Source: Saccharophagus sp. K07
GTDB lineage: Bacteria; Pseudomonadota; Gammaproteobacteria; Pseudomonadales; Cellvibrionaceae
DNA length: 64,000 nucleotides
Reading direction: 5' to 3'
Assembly (NCBI RefSeq): GCF_014336955.1
Contig: NZ_QRAI01000004.1
Coordinates: 310,001-374,000, forward strand
The notes below the pieces were generated by a model that made no database searches, was not told where the DNA came from, and worked only from the letters and a program-made list of their open reading frames with translations. Of this stretch, positions 17,748 through 26,888 are shown piece by piece (position 1 is the first letter of the stretch; the number at the start of each line of letters is the position of its first letter). Made by a program: the position numbers and the translations under genes.

Positions 17748-18845
17748 TCAAACTAAAACCAGATGGTTATCCCATTGCAATTGCGGTGTATGAGCCGCCA
17801 GCTCCAGACGGGGTTCCGGGCGCAGCCGCACATAGACCAGCTGGCCGACACCGTTGCTCACCAAAAAACTGTTTTCTTCCGGAGCCCACACGACCCCGGC
17901 GACATCACGCACGCTGAAGTGTTTTTGGATGCGATTGCTTTCCAGATCCCACAGGCTGACCAAAGAACCGCGCGGCGTGGTGGTCAGGGCAAAACGCCCG
18001 TCAGCAGATACCGCCACGCTGGCGATATATTGATCCATGCTGCGCCAGTCGGCGGCGGTCGCTCCAAGCTCTTGTAGCGCTCCGCCCAATCTATGGCGAA
18101 ACACCAAGGGGTGGGGTGAATCTTCGATTCCCGGGGTATGGGCCTGAGCTCCCACAATCATCGAGCCGTCCGGCGTTACCGCCAGATGGCGCAGGCTGAT
18201 CTGATGGTGGGGCGGAAAGACCTGTTCCAGCAGGGTTCCGGATTTCGCCTCGAAGTACGCCAGGCTCGGCTCCATGGATTCCAGATCCAGCATCTCCCGC
18301 TCGGAGGTGAGAATGCCGCCATTGGCGACCACCAATGTTTCACCATCCGGTAAAAACGCCAATTGATGCGGATCAAGGCCGTGGGTATCGAACTCGCGCA
18401 GTTTGCGGAAAGGCGCGGCGGCTTCATAGACATTGACCACCCCCATTTGCCGTTCAAAGGCGTAGCTGGTCAGCAACAGATGCCCATCTTTATCCAGCAC
18501 ACCGTGGCCGCAGAAATGCTGTCCATCCTCGGCAACCAGGGTCGCGGCGATACGTTTTTCCTGCATATCGACGATGTAACAGTGCCGCCCCGGGCGGCGG
18601 GCGAAATAGATGGCAAAACGTTCGTCGAGCGGGCGCGCATCGTGGGCCCGGTAGGGAACGGGCAGGCAGTAGGCCAGCTGCCCATTAGCGCTGAAGCCGA
18701 GCAGGCAGTGTTCGCTGCCCGTGTCAGCGGCACTCAAAAACTGCACTGACTCTGGGTTCGTACCATTTCGATATAAACCTATGCCAACCACGGACAGAAT
18801 CCCGCCCGCGCCAGCACCCAACAGCATTTGCCGGCGGTTGATCAT
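17748..18845 (-). CDS. DUF1513 beta-propeller protein
   Basis: 365 residues with a Tat-like N terminus (NRRQMLLGAGAGG). The body shows repeated propeller blades with HGLDPHQLAFLPDGETLVVANGG, SLRHLAVTPDGSMIVGAQ and YIASVAVSADGRFALTT. DUF1513 proteins are regularly found with imelysins and the di-haem cytochrome in Fur-regulated operons of pseudomonads and relatives. Their biochemical role is not established. The ATG is 3 bases after the stop of the imelysin-like gene, indicating tight co-translation. Confidence 0.85.
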   Translation of the reverse strand: MINRRQMLLGAGAGGILSVVGIGLYRNGTNPESVQFLSAADTGSEHCLLGFSANGQLAYCLPVPYRAHDARPLDERFAIYFARRPGRHCYIVDMQEKRIAATLVAEDGQHFCGHGVLDKDGHLLLTSYAFERQMGVVNVYEAAAPFRKLREFDTHGLDPHQLAFLPDGETLVVANGGILTSEREMLDLESMEPSLAYFEAKSGTLLEQVFPPHHQISLRHLAVTPDGSMIVGAQAHTPGIEDSPHPLVFRHRLGGALQELGATAADWRSMDQYIASVAVSADGRFALTTTPRGSLVSLWDLESNRIQKHFSVRDVAGVVWAPEENSFLVSNGVGQLVYVRLRPEPRLELAAHTPQLQWDNHLVLV

Positions 18846-18848
18846 GGC

Positions 18849-19934
18849 TCAATCCCCATCGCTCGAATTGAAGCCCAACTGAATCTGCAGCGCGTCCGGC
18901 ATATCGCGCTTCAACAGAGCAATCAATTGCCCGAGCGTATCCCAAGCTGCCTGAAACTGCGGCAGCGCCTGCTCATTGCGCACATGATCAAACAGCGGTG
19001 CCGGAAGTGCGCTTAGTGCTTTGCGGCTGTCGCCAAAGGATTGTTCGATGCGATTGGCGAGATCCGCATGTCCCTCGGCGATCAGTACAGGCTTGAGTCC
19101 CTTAAGGAACAATTGCTCATCGGCGGCGAGTTCCGTTTGCATGGCCGGAAGTGAGGTTTTGCTGCGCCAGAGTTCGACGTGGTAAGGGTTCATACGCCCC
19201 CCGCCCGGCCTGCCGCCGAAGGGTTCGCCCAATTTGCGGTTTTTGACGAACTCGACGCTCATTACCACGGCGCTGGCTAGGGCTGTCACTACATCTCTAT
19301 TGGTCGGGAAGGCGATATTGCCTTCGCCGGCGGACAGAAATACGCCCAGGTAATTGTCCCCCTCCATCGCCCAGCCACTATGCAATGCTTTGGCGACGTT
19401 AGCTGTATTTTGTGATGCGGCGGTAAGGAATTCGCAGATACGCAGATTTTGATAGTTTTCCAGCGGGGTTTTCTGCGGGTCGAACAGCAGGTATTCCAGG
19501 GCCGACAAACCCTGTACCAACACATTGCTCCCCGCCAGAGCTTCGGCGGTGATCGGGGTATCTTTCGCCAGTAATTCCTCAACCTTCTGGCCGACGCGGT
19601 TGTGGGTATCCGGCCAGAACTGCAGGCGCCACGCCTGATTGCCGTCGGCGACCGGCCCGAAGTTGATCACGCGCAGGGTCTGCCAAGACATCATGGCGGT
19701 GCGCCAGCTCTGTCGGCTCGCTTCGAGCTCTCCCGGATTGCCCGGATTCTGACAAAACCGCTCCAGGCTTTGTTGCAGTTCTGCCGTATCCCGGACAAAG
19801 GTCTGGTGCCAGGGAAGAATCAATTCATGCGCGGTGGTGGATAAAGCCTGGTCAACCGGTGATGGCTCGTGTTTCGGCGAGCAGCCGACCGCGCTCACGG
19901 CACAGCAAAGGATCAGGGCTAAACGGGTGAACAT
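18849..19934 (-). CDS. Imelysin-like lipoprotein (IPPA-type), metal motif altered
   Basis: 361 residues from ATG 19934, which has AGGTG upstream; in-frame ATG 19949 and TTG 19952 are alternatives. Lipobox SAVGC with Ser at +2 predicts outer-membrane anchoring. Imelysin fold: QSWRTAMMSWQTLRVINFGPV and GLSALEYLLFD match conserved blocks. At the family's GxHxxE motif the sequence reads GLSALE, so His is absent, as in other imelysin-like partner proteins. A second metal-independent or substrate-binding role is therefore likely. It follows the di-haem cytochrome by 27 bases and precedes DUF1513 by 3. Confidence 0.85.
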   Translation of the reverse strand: MFTRLALILCCAVSAVGCSPKHEPSPVDQALSTTAHELILPWHQTFVRDTAELQQSLERFCQNPGNPGELEASRQSWRTAMMSWQTLRVINFGPVADGNQAWRLQFWPDTHNRVGQKVEELLAKDTPITAEALAGSNVLVQGLSALEYLLFDPQKTPLENYQNLRICEFLTAASQNTANVAKALHSGWAMEGDNYLGVFLSAGEGNIAFPTNRDVVTALASAVVMSVEFVKNRKLGEPFGGRPGGGRMNPYHVELWRSKTSLPAMQTELAADEQLFLKGLKPVLIAEGHADLANRIEQSFGDSRKALSALPAPLFDHVRNEQALPQFQAAWDTLGQLIALLKRDMPDALQIQLGFNSSDGD

Positions 19935-19961
19935 TGGACGCACCTGCATCAAGAAATGTTT

Positions 19962-21401
19962 TTATAAAGAATTCAAAAAGGCCAGTAAGGCTTCCCTTTG
20001 TTGGGTGGGCAGCTGGCGTACCTTTTCACGACTGGATTCTGCTTCTCCGCCGTGCCACAAAATCGCTTCGAGCAGATTGCGCGCGCGGCCATCGTGGAGG
20101 AGGAAGGTGTGACCCACCACGGTTTCGGTCAAGCCGATTCCCCACAGGGGCGGTGTTCGCCACTCTTGGCCAGTGGCGAGAAATTCCCCGCGGCCATCCG
20201 CCAATCCCGGCCCCATATCGTGGAGCAACAGGTCGGTAAACGGGTGAATCGTCTGATGGCTTAGCCATTCATGCGGTGATGCGCCGGTCTTCCAGGTAGG
20301 CGTATGACAGGCCGCGCAACCGCTGGCGAGAAACACCTGCCAACCCTGCTGCACTTGGGGATCGTCTGCGTTGCGGCGCGCCGGCACAGCCAGGTTGGCC
20401 GTATAAAAATCCACCTGGGCCTGAATCTGCGCTTCCAGCTCAGGCTTGCCGCCACTTAATTGCAGGCAGAGAGCAGGGCTTAAAGGACATTCTTCTGTGG
20501 GAAAAAGTCCCGAGGTGATGCCCATATCGTGATTAAACGCGCTGGCGTTCTGCTGCGGCAGATTGGGTTGCCCGGCCTTCCAGCCAAATCGGCCAAGGAC
20601 GGTGACATTGCCGCTATGATCCCATACCCGATTGGCACGCCCCGAGATACCGTCGCTGTTGGCATCGTCCGGATCTTCCTGCGCCAGTATGTCAGCCGCA
20701 TCTATTGCTGCTAGTAAACCGAGGCCGATCATCGGCGGCGCCACGCGTGCTGAAAACTGGGTCTGTGGATGCAAGGGTCCATAGGCGAGGTCAGTGATTT
20801 CCAGCTCGGGCTTGCGCAGCATTACCACGGTGCCGTCAGCGAGTTCGACCGGAAATTCCTGGTAGCGGGCTTTTATCTGGCCCTCCGGTTTGGCGGGAGC
20901 CACGGCGAAGTCCTGCAACTGAAATCCATAGGTCGGCTCCGGGACATTGCCAAATTTCTTCAACGTCTCCAGGTCGGCTTCCCCGCGCGGCGGAATGCTC
21001 AGCCGCACCAGCATGGATACGCTGTTGACCCGATCGGGTTCCGGCGGATGGCCGCGACCGTCTTTGATATGGCAGTTCTGACAGGCGTTGGTGTTCATCA
21101 GCGGCCCAAGCCCATCGCGCGCCGTGGTGGAGGAGGGCGCAATAACCCAGGGATTGCGGAAAAAACTATTGCCGACGCTAAAGTCCAACCGCCGGGTCAG
21201 CGGCATATTGGCTGCGGGAAGGGAAAACGCCGTGGGATGGGTACTGTGAACCGAGGTCTCACCACCGGACAAAACCCCAGGCGGCGGTGCCGTATTTTCC
21301 GCCTGCACCAGCGCGGGCAGGCACAAGGCACTGAGCGCCAGCGCCTTCGTTAATCCTCCGACAATGCGTTTCCTGCCGAATCGACCTGATTCATTGCCCA
21401 T
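19962..21401 (-). CDS. Di-haem c-type cytochrome (thiol oxidoreductase-like)
   Basis: 479 residues with signal peptide about 1-34 (VQA-ENT). Two haem c attachment motifs are visible: CQNCH at 107-111 and CAACH at 362-366. Between them, DPDDANSDGISGRANRV resembles a calcium-binding loop. This family (often named di-haem oxidoreductase or thiol oxidoreductase-like) accompanies imelysins in iron-regulated operons; a periplasmic electron-transfer role, such as reducing ferric iron or feeding the oxidase, is inferred. Its ATG overlaps the TAA of the upstream imelysin by one base (TAATG), so the two are translationally coupled. Confidence 0.9.
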   Translation of the reverse strand: MGNESGRFGRKRIVGGLTKALALSALCLPALVQAENTAPPPGVLSGGETSVHSTHPTAFSLPAANMPLTRRLDFSVGNSFFRNPWVIAPSSTTARDGLGPLMNTNACQNCHIKDGRGHPPEPDRVNSVSMLVRLSIPPRGEADLETLKKFGNVPEPTYGFQLQDFAVAPAKPEGQIKARYQEFPVELADGTVVMLRKPELEITDLAYGPLHPQTQFSARVAPPMIGLGLLAAIDAADILAQEDPDDANSDGISGRANRVWDHSGNVTVLGRFGWKAGQPNLPQQNASAFNHDMGITSGLFPTEECPLSPALCLQLSGGKPELEAQIQAQVDFYTANLAVPARRNADDPQVQQGWQVFLASGCAACHTPTWKTGASPHEWLSHQTIHPFTDLLLHDMGPGLADGRGEFLATGQEWRTPPLWGIGLTETVVGHTFLLHDGRARNLLEAILWHGGEAESSREKVRQLPTQQREALLAFLNSL

Positions 21402-22681
21402 TAAAAGGAATGGTCTGCTGTATCAGGAGCGAAGTTGCTGATGCCCAGCAGCTTGGCGATTTCTTCTATTACGGCAGTCTCAGCCACCAACGCTTCTATG
21501 CTTCTTTTAATAATGGCCGAACCAGCGGCATTACCTTCAGCGATCATCTGATCGAATTTTTGTGGTGATTTTGGATCTTCCGCCGCTGCCACCATGGCTT
21601 GCAACGCCGCCTCGGTTTTCTCTAACGCCGCGACCATACGAGTGTGCAGCGCGGGGTTTTTCGCCTGGACCAGATCGGCGAGCGAAGGTCCTTCCACCAC
21701 AGCGCCGTTCACGCGCGTGTAGCGACCGAAATAAATATTGGCTATGCCTTTGGCGTTGTAGTAGTGGGAATTGTGGGTGTTGTCGCTGAAGCAGTCGTGC
21801 TCATCTTCGGTGGAGTTGGCTTCCAGCGCGACCTTCATACGCTCGCCCGCCAGTTCACCCAGTGCCAGACTGCCCATACCGAACAGCATTTTTTTCAGGC
21901 TGTCTTCGGGTTTGGCCAACAGTTGCGCCGCGTAGGTATCGGGTTTGGCGGCATCCCAAATACCGGTGATTTCTTCCAGATCCTTGACCAACAGTTCAGT
22001 GGCAGCGCGCAGATACTGAGCGCGTCGGTCGCAGTTGCCGTTGGTGCAGCCTTTGCCTTGGACATAGTCAGTGTATGGCCGATTGCCAGCACCAGGGCCT
22101 GAACCGTTCAAATCCTGTCCCCACAACAGAAACTCGATAGCGTGGTAGCCCGTCGCCACGTTTACCTCAGAGCCGCCCAATTCATTCAGGTCCGCGAGCA
22201 GTTCTGGGGTGATGGGGTCAAGCTTCAGGGTGGTATTGCCGATCTTCAATTCCGGATTGGCGATGATATTGGCCGTCGCGGCCACATTGCCCATCTCGTG
22301 CTGGTAACCCTTGGCAACATAGTCGATCAGGCCTTCGTCCAAGGGCCAGGCGTTCACCTGACCTTCCCATTCATCCACCGGCGGATTGCCAAAGCGGAAA
22401 GCTTCGGTCTGCATATAAGGAACGCGAGCAGCCAACCATGCTTGTCGGGCAGCCTGTAAACTCTTTTCTGAAGGAGCTGCGAGAAAAGCTTCGACGCTTT
22501 TTTGCAGCTGTCGGGCAGTAGTAAGAGCATCGCCAAAGGTTGCGCTGGCGAGATTGGTATAAGTGCGCGTCACAGCTGCTGCCGAAACCGCTTCCTTGGC
22601 TTTTTCAGGAGCTGCGTGGGAAGCGGATGCAAACAGAACGACAGGTGCGATCAGAATGAGGGGGAGTCGGGCGAGCTTCAC
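21401..22681 (-). CDS. Imelysin family iron-regulated protein (IrpA/ICMP-like)
   Basis: 426 residues from GTG 22681, placed 6 bases after GAGG and followed at once by a signal peptide ending SASHA-APE; a longer frame to 22747 would bury this signal. The GxHxxE metal motif is intact as GYHAIE (Gly178, His180, Glu183), with LPLDEG-like NAWPLDEGLIDY and the conserved NTHNSHYYNAKGI. Imelysins are periplasmic or outer-membrane iron-regulated proteins, some reported as insulin-cleaving metallopeptidases and others as iron-uptake components. First gene of the six-gene operon, 66 bases after a Fur-box match. Confidence 0.92.
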   Translation of the reverse strand: MKLARLPLILIAPVVLFASASHAAPEKAKEAVSAAAVTRTYTNLASATFGDALTTARQLQKSVEAFLAAPSEKSLQAARQAWLAARVPYMQTEAFRFGNPPVDEWEGQVNAWPLDEGLIDYVAKGYQHEMGNVAATANIIANPELKIGNTTLKLDPITPELLADLNELGGSEVNVATGYHAIEFLLWGQDLNGSGPGAGNRPYTDYVQGKGCTNGNCDRRAQYLRAATELLVKDLEEITGIWDAAKPDTYAAQLLAKPEDSLKKMLFGMGSLALGELAGERMKVALEANSTEDEHDCFSDNTHNSHYYNAKGIANIYFGRYTRVNGAVVEGPSLADLVQAKNPALHTRMVAALEKTEAALQAMVAAAEDPKSPQKFDQMIAEGNAAGSAIIKRSIEALVAETAVIEEIAKLLGISNFAPDTADHSF

Positions 22682-22746
22682 AGAAAACCTCAAATTTAAA
22701 ACGGGTGAAAACACCCGTAGACCGGGTCGGGACGCACAATAATACA

Positions 22747-22765
22747 AATAAGAATTATTATCAAA
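22747..22765 (-). promoter_or_regulatory. Fur box upstream of the imelysin operon
   Basis: Read on the minus strand, TTTGATAATAATTCTTATT agrees with the same Fur-box consensus as the site at 9698 at about 15 of 18 specified bases. It lies 66 bases before the imelysin GTG, in the short gap to yhbY. Confidence 0.8.
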
Positions 22766-22773
22766 TAGTCCGA

Positions 22774-23073
22774 TTAGCGGATATTGGAGGTCGAGACTTT
22801 GGGTTTGCGCGCCGCGCGGAAAATCAGCACGACTTTACCGATGGTTTGCACCAATTCCGCTCCTGTGACAGAGCAGAGTTCCGCAACAACTTCTTTGCGC
22901 TCGTCGCGATCTTCAATCGCCAGTTTGACCTTGATCAGCTCGTGGTCCTCCAGCGCTCTTTCCAGCTCGGCCTGAACGCCGTCGGACAACCCCTTGCCCG
23001 CAATGGTCACTACGGGCTTCAAGCCGTGACCGATGGTGCGAAAACGTTTTTTGGTTTCTTGAGATATGGACAT
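22774..23073 (-). CDS. yhbY: Ribosome-associated RNA-binding protein YhbY (CRM domain)
   Basis: 99 residues, almost entirely one CRM (KH-like) RNA-binding domain: RFRTIGHGLKPVVTIAGKGL with the GKGL loop, then LIKVKLAIEDRDER and GAELVQTIGKVVLIFR. Known homologues bind the 50S precursor and assist assembly. It is divergent from rlmE, as in most gammaproteobacteria. Confidence 0.95.
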   Translation of the reverse strand: MSISQETKKRFRTIGHGLKPVVTIAGKGLSDGVQAELERALEDHELIKVKLAIEDRDERKEVVAELCSVTGAELVQTIGKVVLIFRAARKPKVSTSNIR

Positions 23074-23260
23074 AAAAACTACCTAAATAAATGTTACCTA
23101 TCGGCTGGCGCAGGGTTTTCAACTTCACTTTTTTCGCGCAGATGCAATAATACCCCGTTTTGCGGGCGTTCCTGGCGCCCAATCTCGCCTTATTCAAGCC
23201 TCCGGCGGCGTAAAGCGGGGCATATTCTATAGGCTTCCACGAGTTCGGACTCAAAGTTTT

Positions 23261-23890
23261 ATGGCGCGATCCAAAAGTAGCCGGCGCTGGCTGCAAGAAC
23301 ATTTCAATGATCACTATGTCAAAGAGTCGCAAAAAGACGGCTACCGTTCGCGCGCCAGCTATAAACTCTTAGAGCTTCACGAGAAAGACAAACTGTTCAG
23401 ACCCGGAATGACGGTCGTCGACCTCGGTGCAGCCCCAGGTGGTTGGTCCCAGGTGGTGGCTCCACTCGTCGGCGATAAAGGGATGGTTCTGGCATCCGAC
23501 ATATTGCCTATGGATAGTTTGGAAGGCGTCACTTTTATCCAGGGGGATTTCACCGACGAGCAGGTTTTTCAGAGTCTGCTCGATGCGTTGGACGGGCGCC
23601 CGGTCGACGTTGTAATTTCGGACATGGCCCCCAATATGAGTGGTATCGCAGATGTTGACCAGCCTAAGAGCATGTATCTGGTGGAACTTGCCCTGGACAT
23701 GGCTCGTCAAGTATTGCGACCCGGCGGCAGCTTCGTATGCAAAGCATTTCACGGCGAGGGTTTTGATGCGTGGATGAAAGAGTGCAGAAACCTCTTCGCC
23801 CAAGTCGCAACCCGCAAACCTGATGCATCCCGTTCCCGCTCGCGAGAAGTCTATTTGGTCGGCAAGAATTTTCGGCCGGAGCGAGGCTGA
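23261..23890 (+). CDS. rlmE: 23S rRNA 2'-O-uridine methyltransferase RlmE (FtsJ)
   Basis: 209 residues, as in E. coli. SAM-binding motif [13 protein letters not shown]. The K-D-K-E catalytic set is present: Lys35 in SYKLLEL, Asp in [11 protein letters not shown], Lys in [10 protein letters not shown] and Glu in SREVYLVG. It methylates U2552 in the 23S A-loop late in 50S maturation. First gene of rlmE-ftsH, divergent from yhbY. Confidence 0.97.
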   Translation: MARSKSSRRWLQEHFNDHYVKESQKDGYRSRASYKLLELHEKDKLFRPGMTVVDLGAAPGGWSQVVAPLVGDKGMVLASDILPMDSLEGVTFIQGDFTDEQVFQSLLDALDGRPVDVVISDMAPNMSGIADVDQPKSMYLVELALDMARQVLRPGGSFVCKAFHGEGFDAWMKECRNLFAQVATRKPDASRSRSREVYLVGKNFRPERG

Positions 23891-23981
23891 ACTTTCGCTG
23901 TTGGGTTACGCAAAAATTCGCTGAATCATTGAATTGGTACAGCGTTTAACGAGTTTTCGGTGTCTATACTGCAAACTTACC

Positions 23982-24003
23982 CGCTCCTCATTGGTGGAGC
24001 GTT
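23982..24003 (+). terminator. Weak hairpin between rlmE and ftsH
   Basis: Stem CGCTCC / GGAGCG with an 8-base loop and only four T after it. It could partly separate rlmE and ftsH transcription. Confidence 0.35.
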
Positions 24004-24028
24004 TTGAGGTATTTGAGGAGCCTGAATT

Positions 24029-25921
24029 TTGAACGACATGGCAAAAAATCTCGTACTCTGGCTGGTTATCGCGGCGGTTCTCTTTACCGTATTCGAAAAC
24101 TTTAAAGATCACGAACCCAAAGGCGAACTGACCTATTCCCAGTTTGTTTACGCGGTGCAGGAAAATCAGGTGCGGGAGGTTGTGATCAGCGACACCCATA
24201 TCCGCGGAGTCCGCATCGACAACACGCCATTCGTCGTTGTTCGCCCGCATTTGTGGGATGAGAAGTTGGTCGATGACCTGCTGGCCCACAATGTGACCAT
24301 CAAAGGTGCCGAACCTCGTTCACCGAGCTTGTGGGAGCAGCTGCTAGTTGCGAGCTTCCCGATCCTGCTTTTTATTGCAGTCTTCATCTTCTTTATGCGG
24401 CAGATGCAGGGCGGTGCTGGCGGGCGTGGCGGTCCTATGAGTTTCGCCAAGAGCCGTGCGCGTCTGCTGGGTGAGGACCAAGTCAAAACCACCTTTGCCG
24501 ACGTCGCTGGTGTCGACGAAGCCAAAGAAGAAGTGCAAGAACTGGTTGAATACCTGCGCGACCCAGGCCGATTCCAACGCCTGGGCGGTCGTATTCCCCG
24601 CGGTGTGTTGATGGCAGGTCCTCCCGGAACTGGTAAAACCCTGTTGGCCAAAGCCATTGCTGGTGAAGCCAAGGTGCCCTTCTTCTCAATCTCCGGTTCT
24701 GATTTCGTTGAAATGTTCGTCGGTGTCGGTGCGTCTCGTGTGCGCGACATGTTCGACCAAGCGAAAAAACAAGCGCCCTGCATTATTTTCATCGACGAGA
24801 TCGATGCTGTCGGTCGTCATCGCGGCGGCGGTCATGGCGGCGGCAACGACGAACGCGAACAGACGTTGAACCAGTTGTTGGTGGAAATGGACGGGTTCGA
24901 AGGTAACGAAGGCATTATCGTGATCGCCGCGACCAACCGTCCCGATGTGCTCGACCGCGCTCTGTTGCGTCCCGGCCGTTTCGACCGCCAAGTTAACGTC
25001 GGGTTGCCCGATGTCCGTGGCCGCGAGCAGATTTTGAAAGTGCATATGCGCAAAGTCCCGCTGGAAGAAGGCGTCGATCCGAAAGTGATCGCCCGCGGAA
25101 CGCCCGGATTCTCCGGTGCTGATTTGGCCAACTTGGTCAACGAAGCTGCTCTCCTCGCCGCGCGCGCCAACAAGCGTGTCGTGACCGAAGAAGAATTCGA
25201 AAAAGCGCGCGATAAGATCCTGATGGGTACCGAGCGGCGCACTTTGGTGATGTCGGAAAAAGAGAAAGAGTCGACTGCCTACCACGAAGCTGGCCACGCC
25301 ATCATCGGCTTCTTGTCCGCCGAGCACGACCCGATTCACAAGGTCACCATTATTCCGCGTGGACGCGCCTTGGGCGTTACTCAGTTTCTGCCGGAAGGTG
25401 ATCGCATCAGCGAAAGCCGTCGCAAATTGCTCGGCGATATCGCCACGCTGTACGGCGGTCGTATCGCTGAAGAAATGATGTACGGCGTTGAAGGTGTCAG
25501 CACTGGTGCTTACCAGGACATCAAAATGGCAACGTCGATTGCCCGTGCAATGGTGGTTAACTACGGTTTGTCCGAAAAACTGGGCCCGCTGGATTACGAT
25601 GCTAAAGATGACGACTACTTCGGTGGCCGCAAAATCTCCAGCCATACCCAGCGTTTGATCGATGAAGAAGTAAAAGCCATTACCGATCAGTGCTACCAAA
25701 AAGCCAAAACCATATTGCAGGAGAACGAGGATATTCTGATCGCGATGAAAAACGCGTTAATGGAATACGAAACTCTCGATTCCGAGCAGGTGGCGGATTT
25801 GATGGCTCGACGCAAAGTGCGTCCGCCGCGTGAATGGCGCGATGGTGATATGGGCGGTGCCAAAACGAAAAATGACAACATAGATCGCGGCACGGTCGGC
25901 AAGCCAGCGGAAGAAATGTAA
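24029..25921 (+). CDS. ftsH: ATP-dependent zinc metalloprotease FtsH
   Basis: 630 residues. Two membrane helices ([15 protein letters not shown] and [14 protein letters not shown]) flank a periplasmic domain of about 70 residues. The AAA module has Walker A GPPGTGKT, Walker [16 protein letters not shown] and the arginine-finger region. The protease module carries zinc motif HEAGH. FtsH degrades misassembled membrane proteins and regulators such as LpxC. A TTG start at 24029 is taken because GGAG lies 8 bases upstream; ATG at 24038 would give MAKNLVLWL and is also reasonable. Followed by a strong terminator. Confidence 0.97.
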   Translation: MNDMAKNLVLWLVIAAVLFTVFENFKDHEPKGELTYSQFVYAVQENQVREVVISDTHIRGVRIDNTPFVVVRPHLWDEKLVDDLLAHNVTIKGAEPRSPSLWEQLLVASFPILLFIAVFIFFMRQMQGGAGGRGGPMSFAKSRARLLGEDQVKTTFADVAGVDEAKEEVQELVEYLRDPGRFQRLGGRIPRGVLMAGPPGTGKTLLAKAIAGEAKVPFFSISGSDFVEMFVGVGASRVRDMFDQAKKQAPCIIFIDEIDAVGRHRGGGHGGGNDEREQTLNQLLVEMDGFEGNEGIIVIAATNRPDVLDRALLRPGRFDRQVNVGLPDVRGREQILKVHMRKVPLEEGVDPKVIARGTPGFSGADLANLVNEAALLAARANKRVVTEEEFEKARDKILMGTERRTLVMSEKEKESTAYHEAGHAIIGFLSAEHDPIHKVTIIPRGRALGVTQFLPEGDRISESRRKLLGDIATLYGGRIAEEMMYGVEGVSTGAYQDIKMATSIARAMVVNYGLSEKLGPLDYDAKDDDYFGGRKISSHTQRLIDEEVKAITDQCYQKAKTILQENEDILIAMKNALMEYETLDSEQVADLMARRKVRPPREWRDGDMGGAKTKNDNIDRGTVGKPAEEM

Positions 25922-25944
25922 GTCCTTCTCGAACGACTCCATCC

Positions 25945-25975
25945 AGGCCAGACACCAAATGTCTGGCCTTTTTTG
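25945..25975 (+). terminator. Terminator after ftsH
   Basis: Perfect 9-bp stem AGGCCAGAC / GTCTGGCCT, 7-base loop, then a T-run. Lies between ftsH and folP. Confidence 0.9.
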
Positions 25976-25993
25976 TTGTAGCGGAATAAATAG

Positions 25994-26827
25994 ATGCAAA
26001 TTGAATTCGGCTCGCGAGTTTTAGATTTCGTGCATCCCCGAATTATGGGGGTGCTTAATGTCACGCCAGACTCTTTTTATGATGGTGGGGCCTGTTATGA
26101 AAACGGCGTGCTCAATTTGGATTTAGCGCTGCGCCACGCTGAACGCCTGGTCGCCGAGGGCGCAGACTTTTTGGATATCGGCGGCGAATCAACTCGGCCA
26201 GGTGCAGCACCAGTATCGCCTGAGGAAGAATGTGATCGAGTCCTGCCAGTCGTACGCGCGGTAGCGGAGCGCTTGGACGTCGTTATCTCGGTGGACACCA
26301 GCAATCCGTTGTTGATGCGAGAAGCTGCGATAGCGGGTGCAGGTTTGATAAATGACGTGCGCTCGCTGCAAGTTCCCGGTGCTTTGGCAGCGGCTGTCGC
26401 GTCCGGATTGCCAGTGTGTGTGATGCACATGATCGGCACGCCCGCCAATATGCAGCAAGAACCTAAATACGACGATGTTGTCCGCGAAGTGAAAGACTTC
26501 CTTGCAGAGCGCAAGCAGGAATGTATTAGGGCAGGGATTTCTGCAGAAAAGATTTTCGTCGATCCTGGTATCGGCTTTGGCAAAACCGATGCGCACAATC
26601 TCGAGTTGTTGAAAAATCTCAATCAATTCTGCAGTCTAGGCCCCGTTTTACTCGGGGTATCGCGCAAGTCGATGTTCGGTCGGTTGTTGGGGCGTGCCCC
26701 ATCCGAACGGCTGCCGGCCAGTTTGGCTGCGGGATTAATCGGCTGTCAGAAGGGGGCCAGTATTTTGCGGGTTCATGATGTAGCCGCAACGCGGGACGCG
26801 TTAGAAATCTGGCGCTTAATCGGTTAA
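25994..26827 (+). CDS. folP: Dihydropteroate synthase
   Basis: 277 residues. Both signature motifs are visible: [16 protein letters not shown] near the N terminus and [13 protein letters not shown] in the pterin-binding loop. The protein joins 4-aminobenzoate to hydroxymethyl-dihydropterin pyrophosphate in folate synthesis and is the sulfonamide target. The ftsH-folP-glmM order is conserved in gammaproteobacteria. Transcription may begin after the ftsH terminator or by read-through. Confidence 0.97.
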   Translation: MQIEFGSRVLDFVHPRIMGVLNVTPDSFYDGGACYENGVLNLDLALRHAERLVAEGADFLDIGGESTRPGAAPVSPEEECDRVLPVVRAVAERLDVVISVDTSNPLLMREAAIAGAGLINDVRSLQVPGALAAAVASGLPVCVMHMIGTPANMQQEPKYDDVVREVKDFLAERKQECIRAGISAEKIFVDPGIGFGKTDAHNLELLKNLNQFCSLGPVLLGVSRKSMFGRLLGRAPSERLPASLAAGLIGCQKGASILRVHDVAATRDALEIWRLIG

Positions 26828-26888
26828 GCGTCAGGAGTGCGAATGTTCAGCAATCAAATGCATAACGATAAGAAACGAGGAGCCGCGC

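Noticed and set aside
22682..22747. N-terminal extension of the first imelysin
   Set aside because: It would place 22 residues before a classical signal peptide; GTG 22681 has a good ribosome site.
24686..25699. 337-codon open frame opposite ftsH
   Set aside because: Shadow of ftsH with no ribosome site or recognisable motif.
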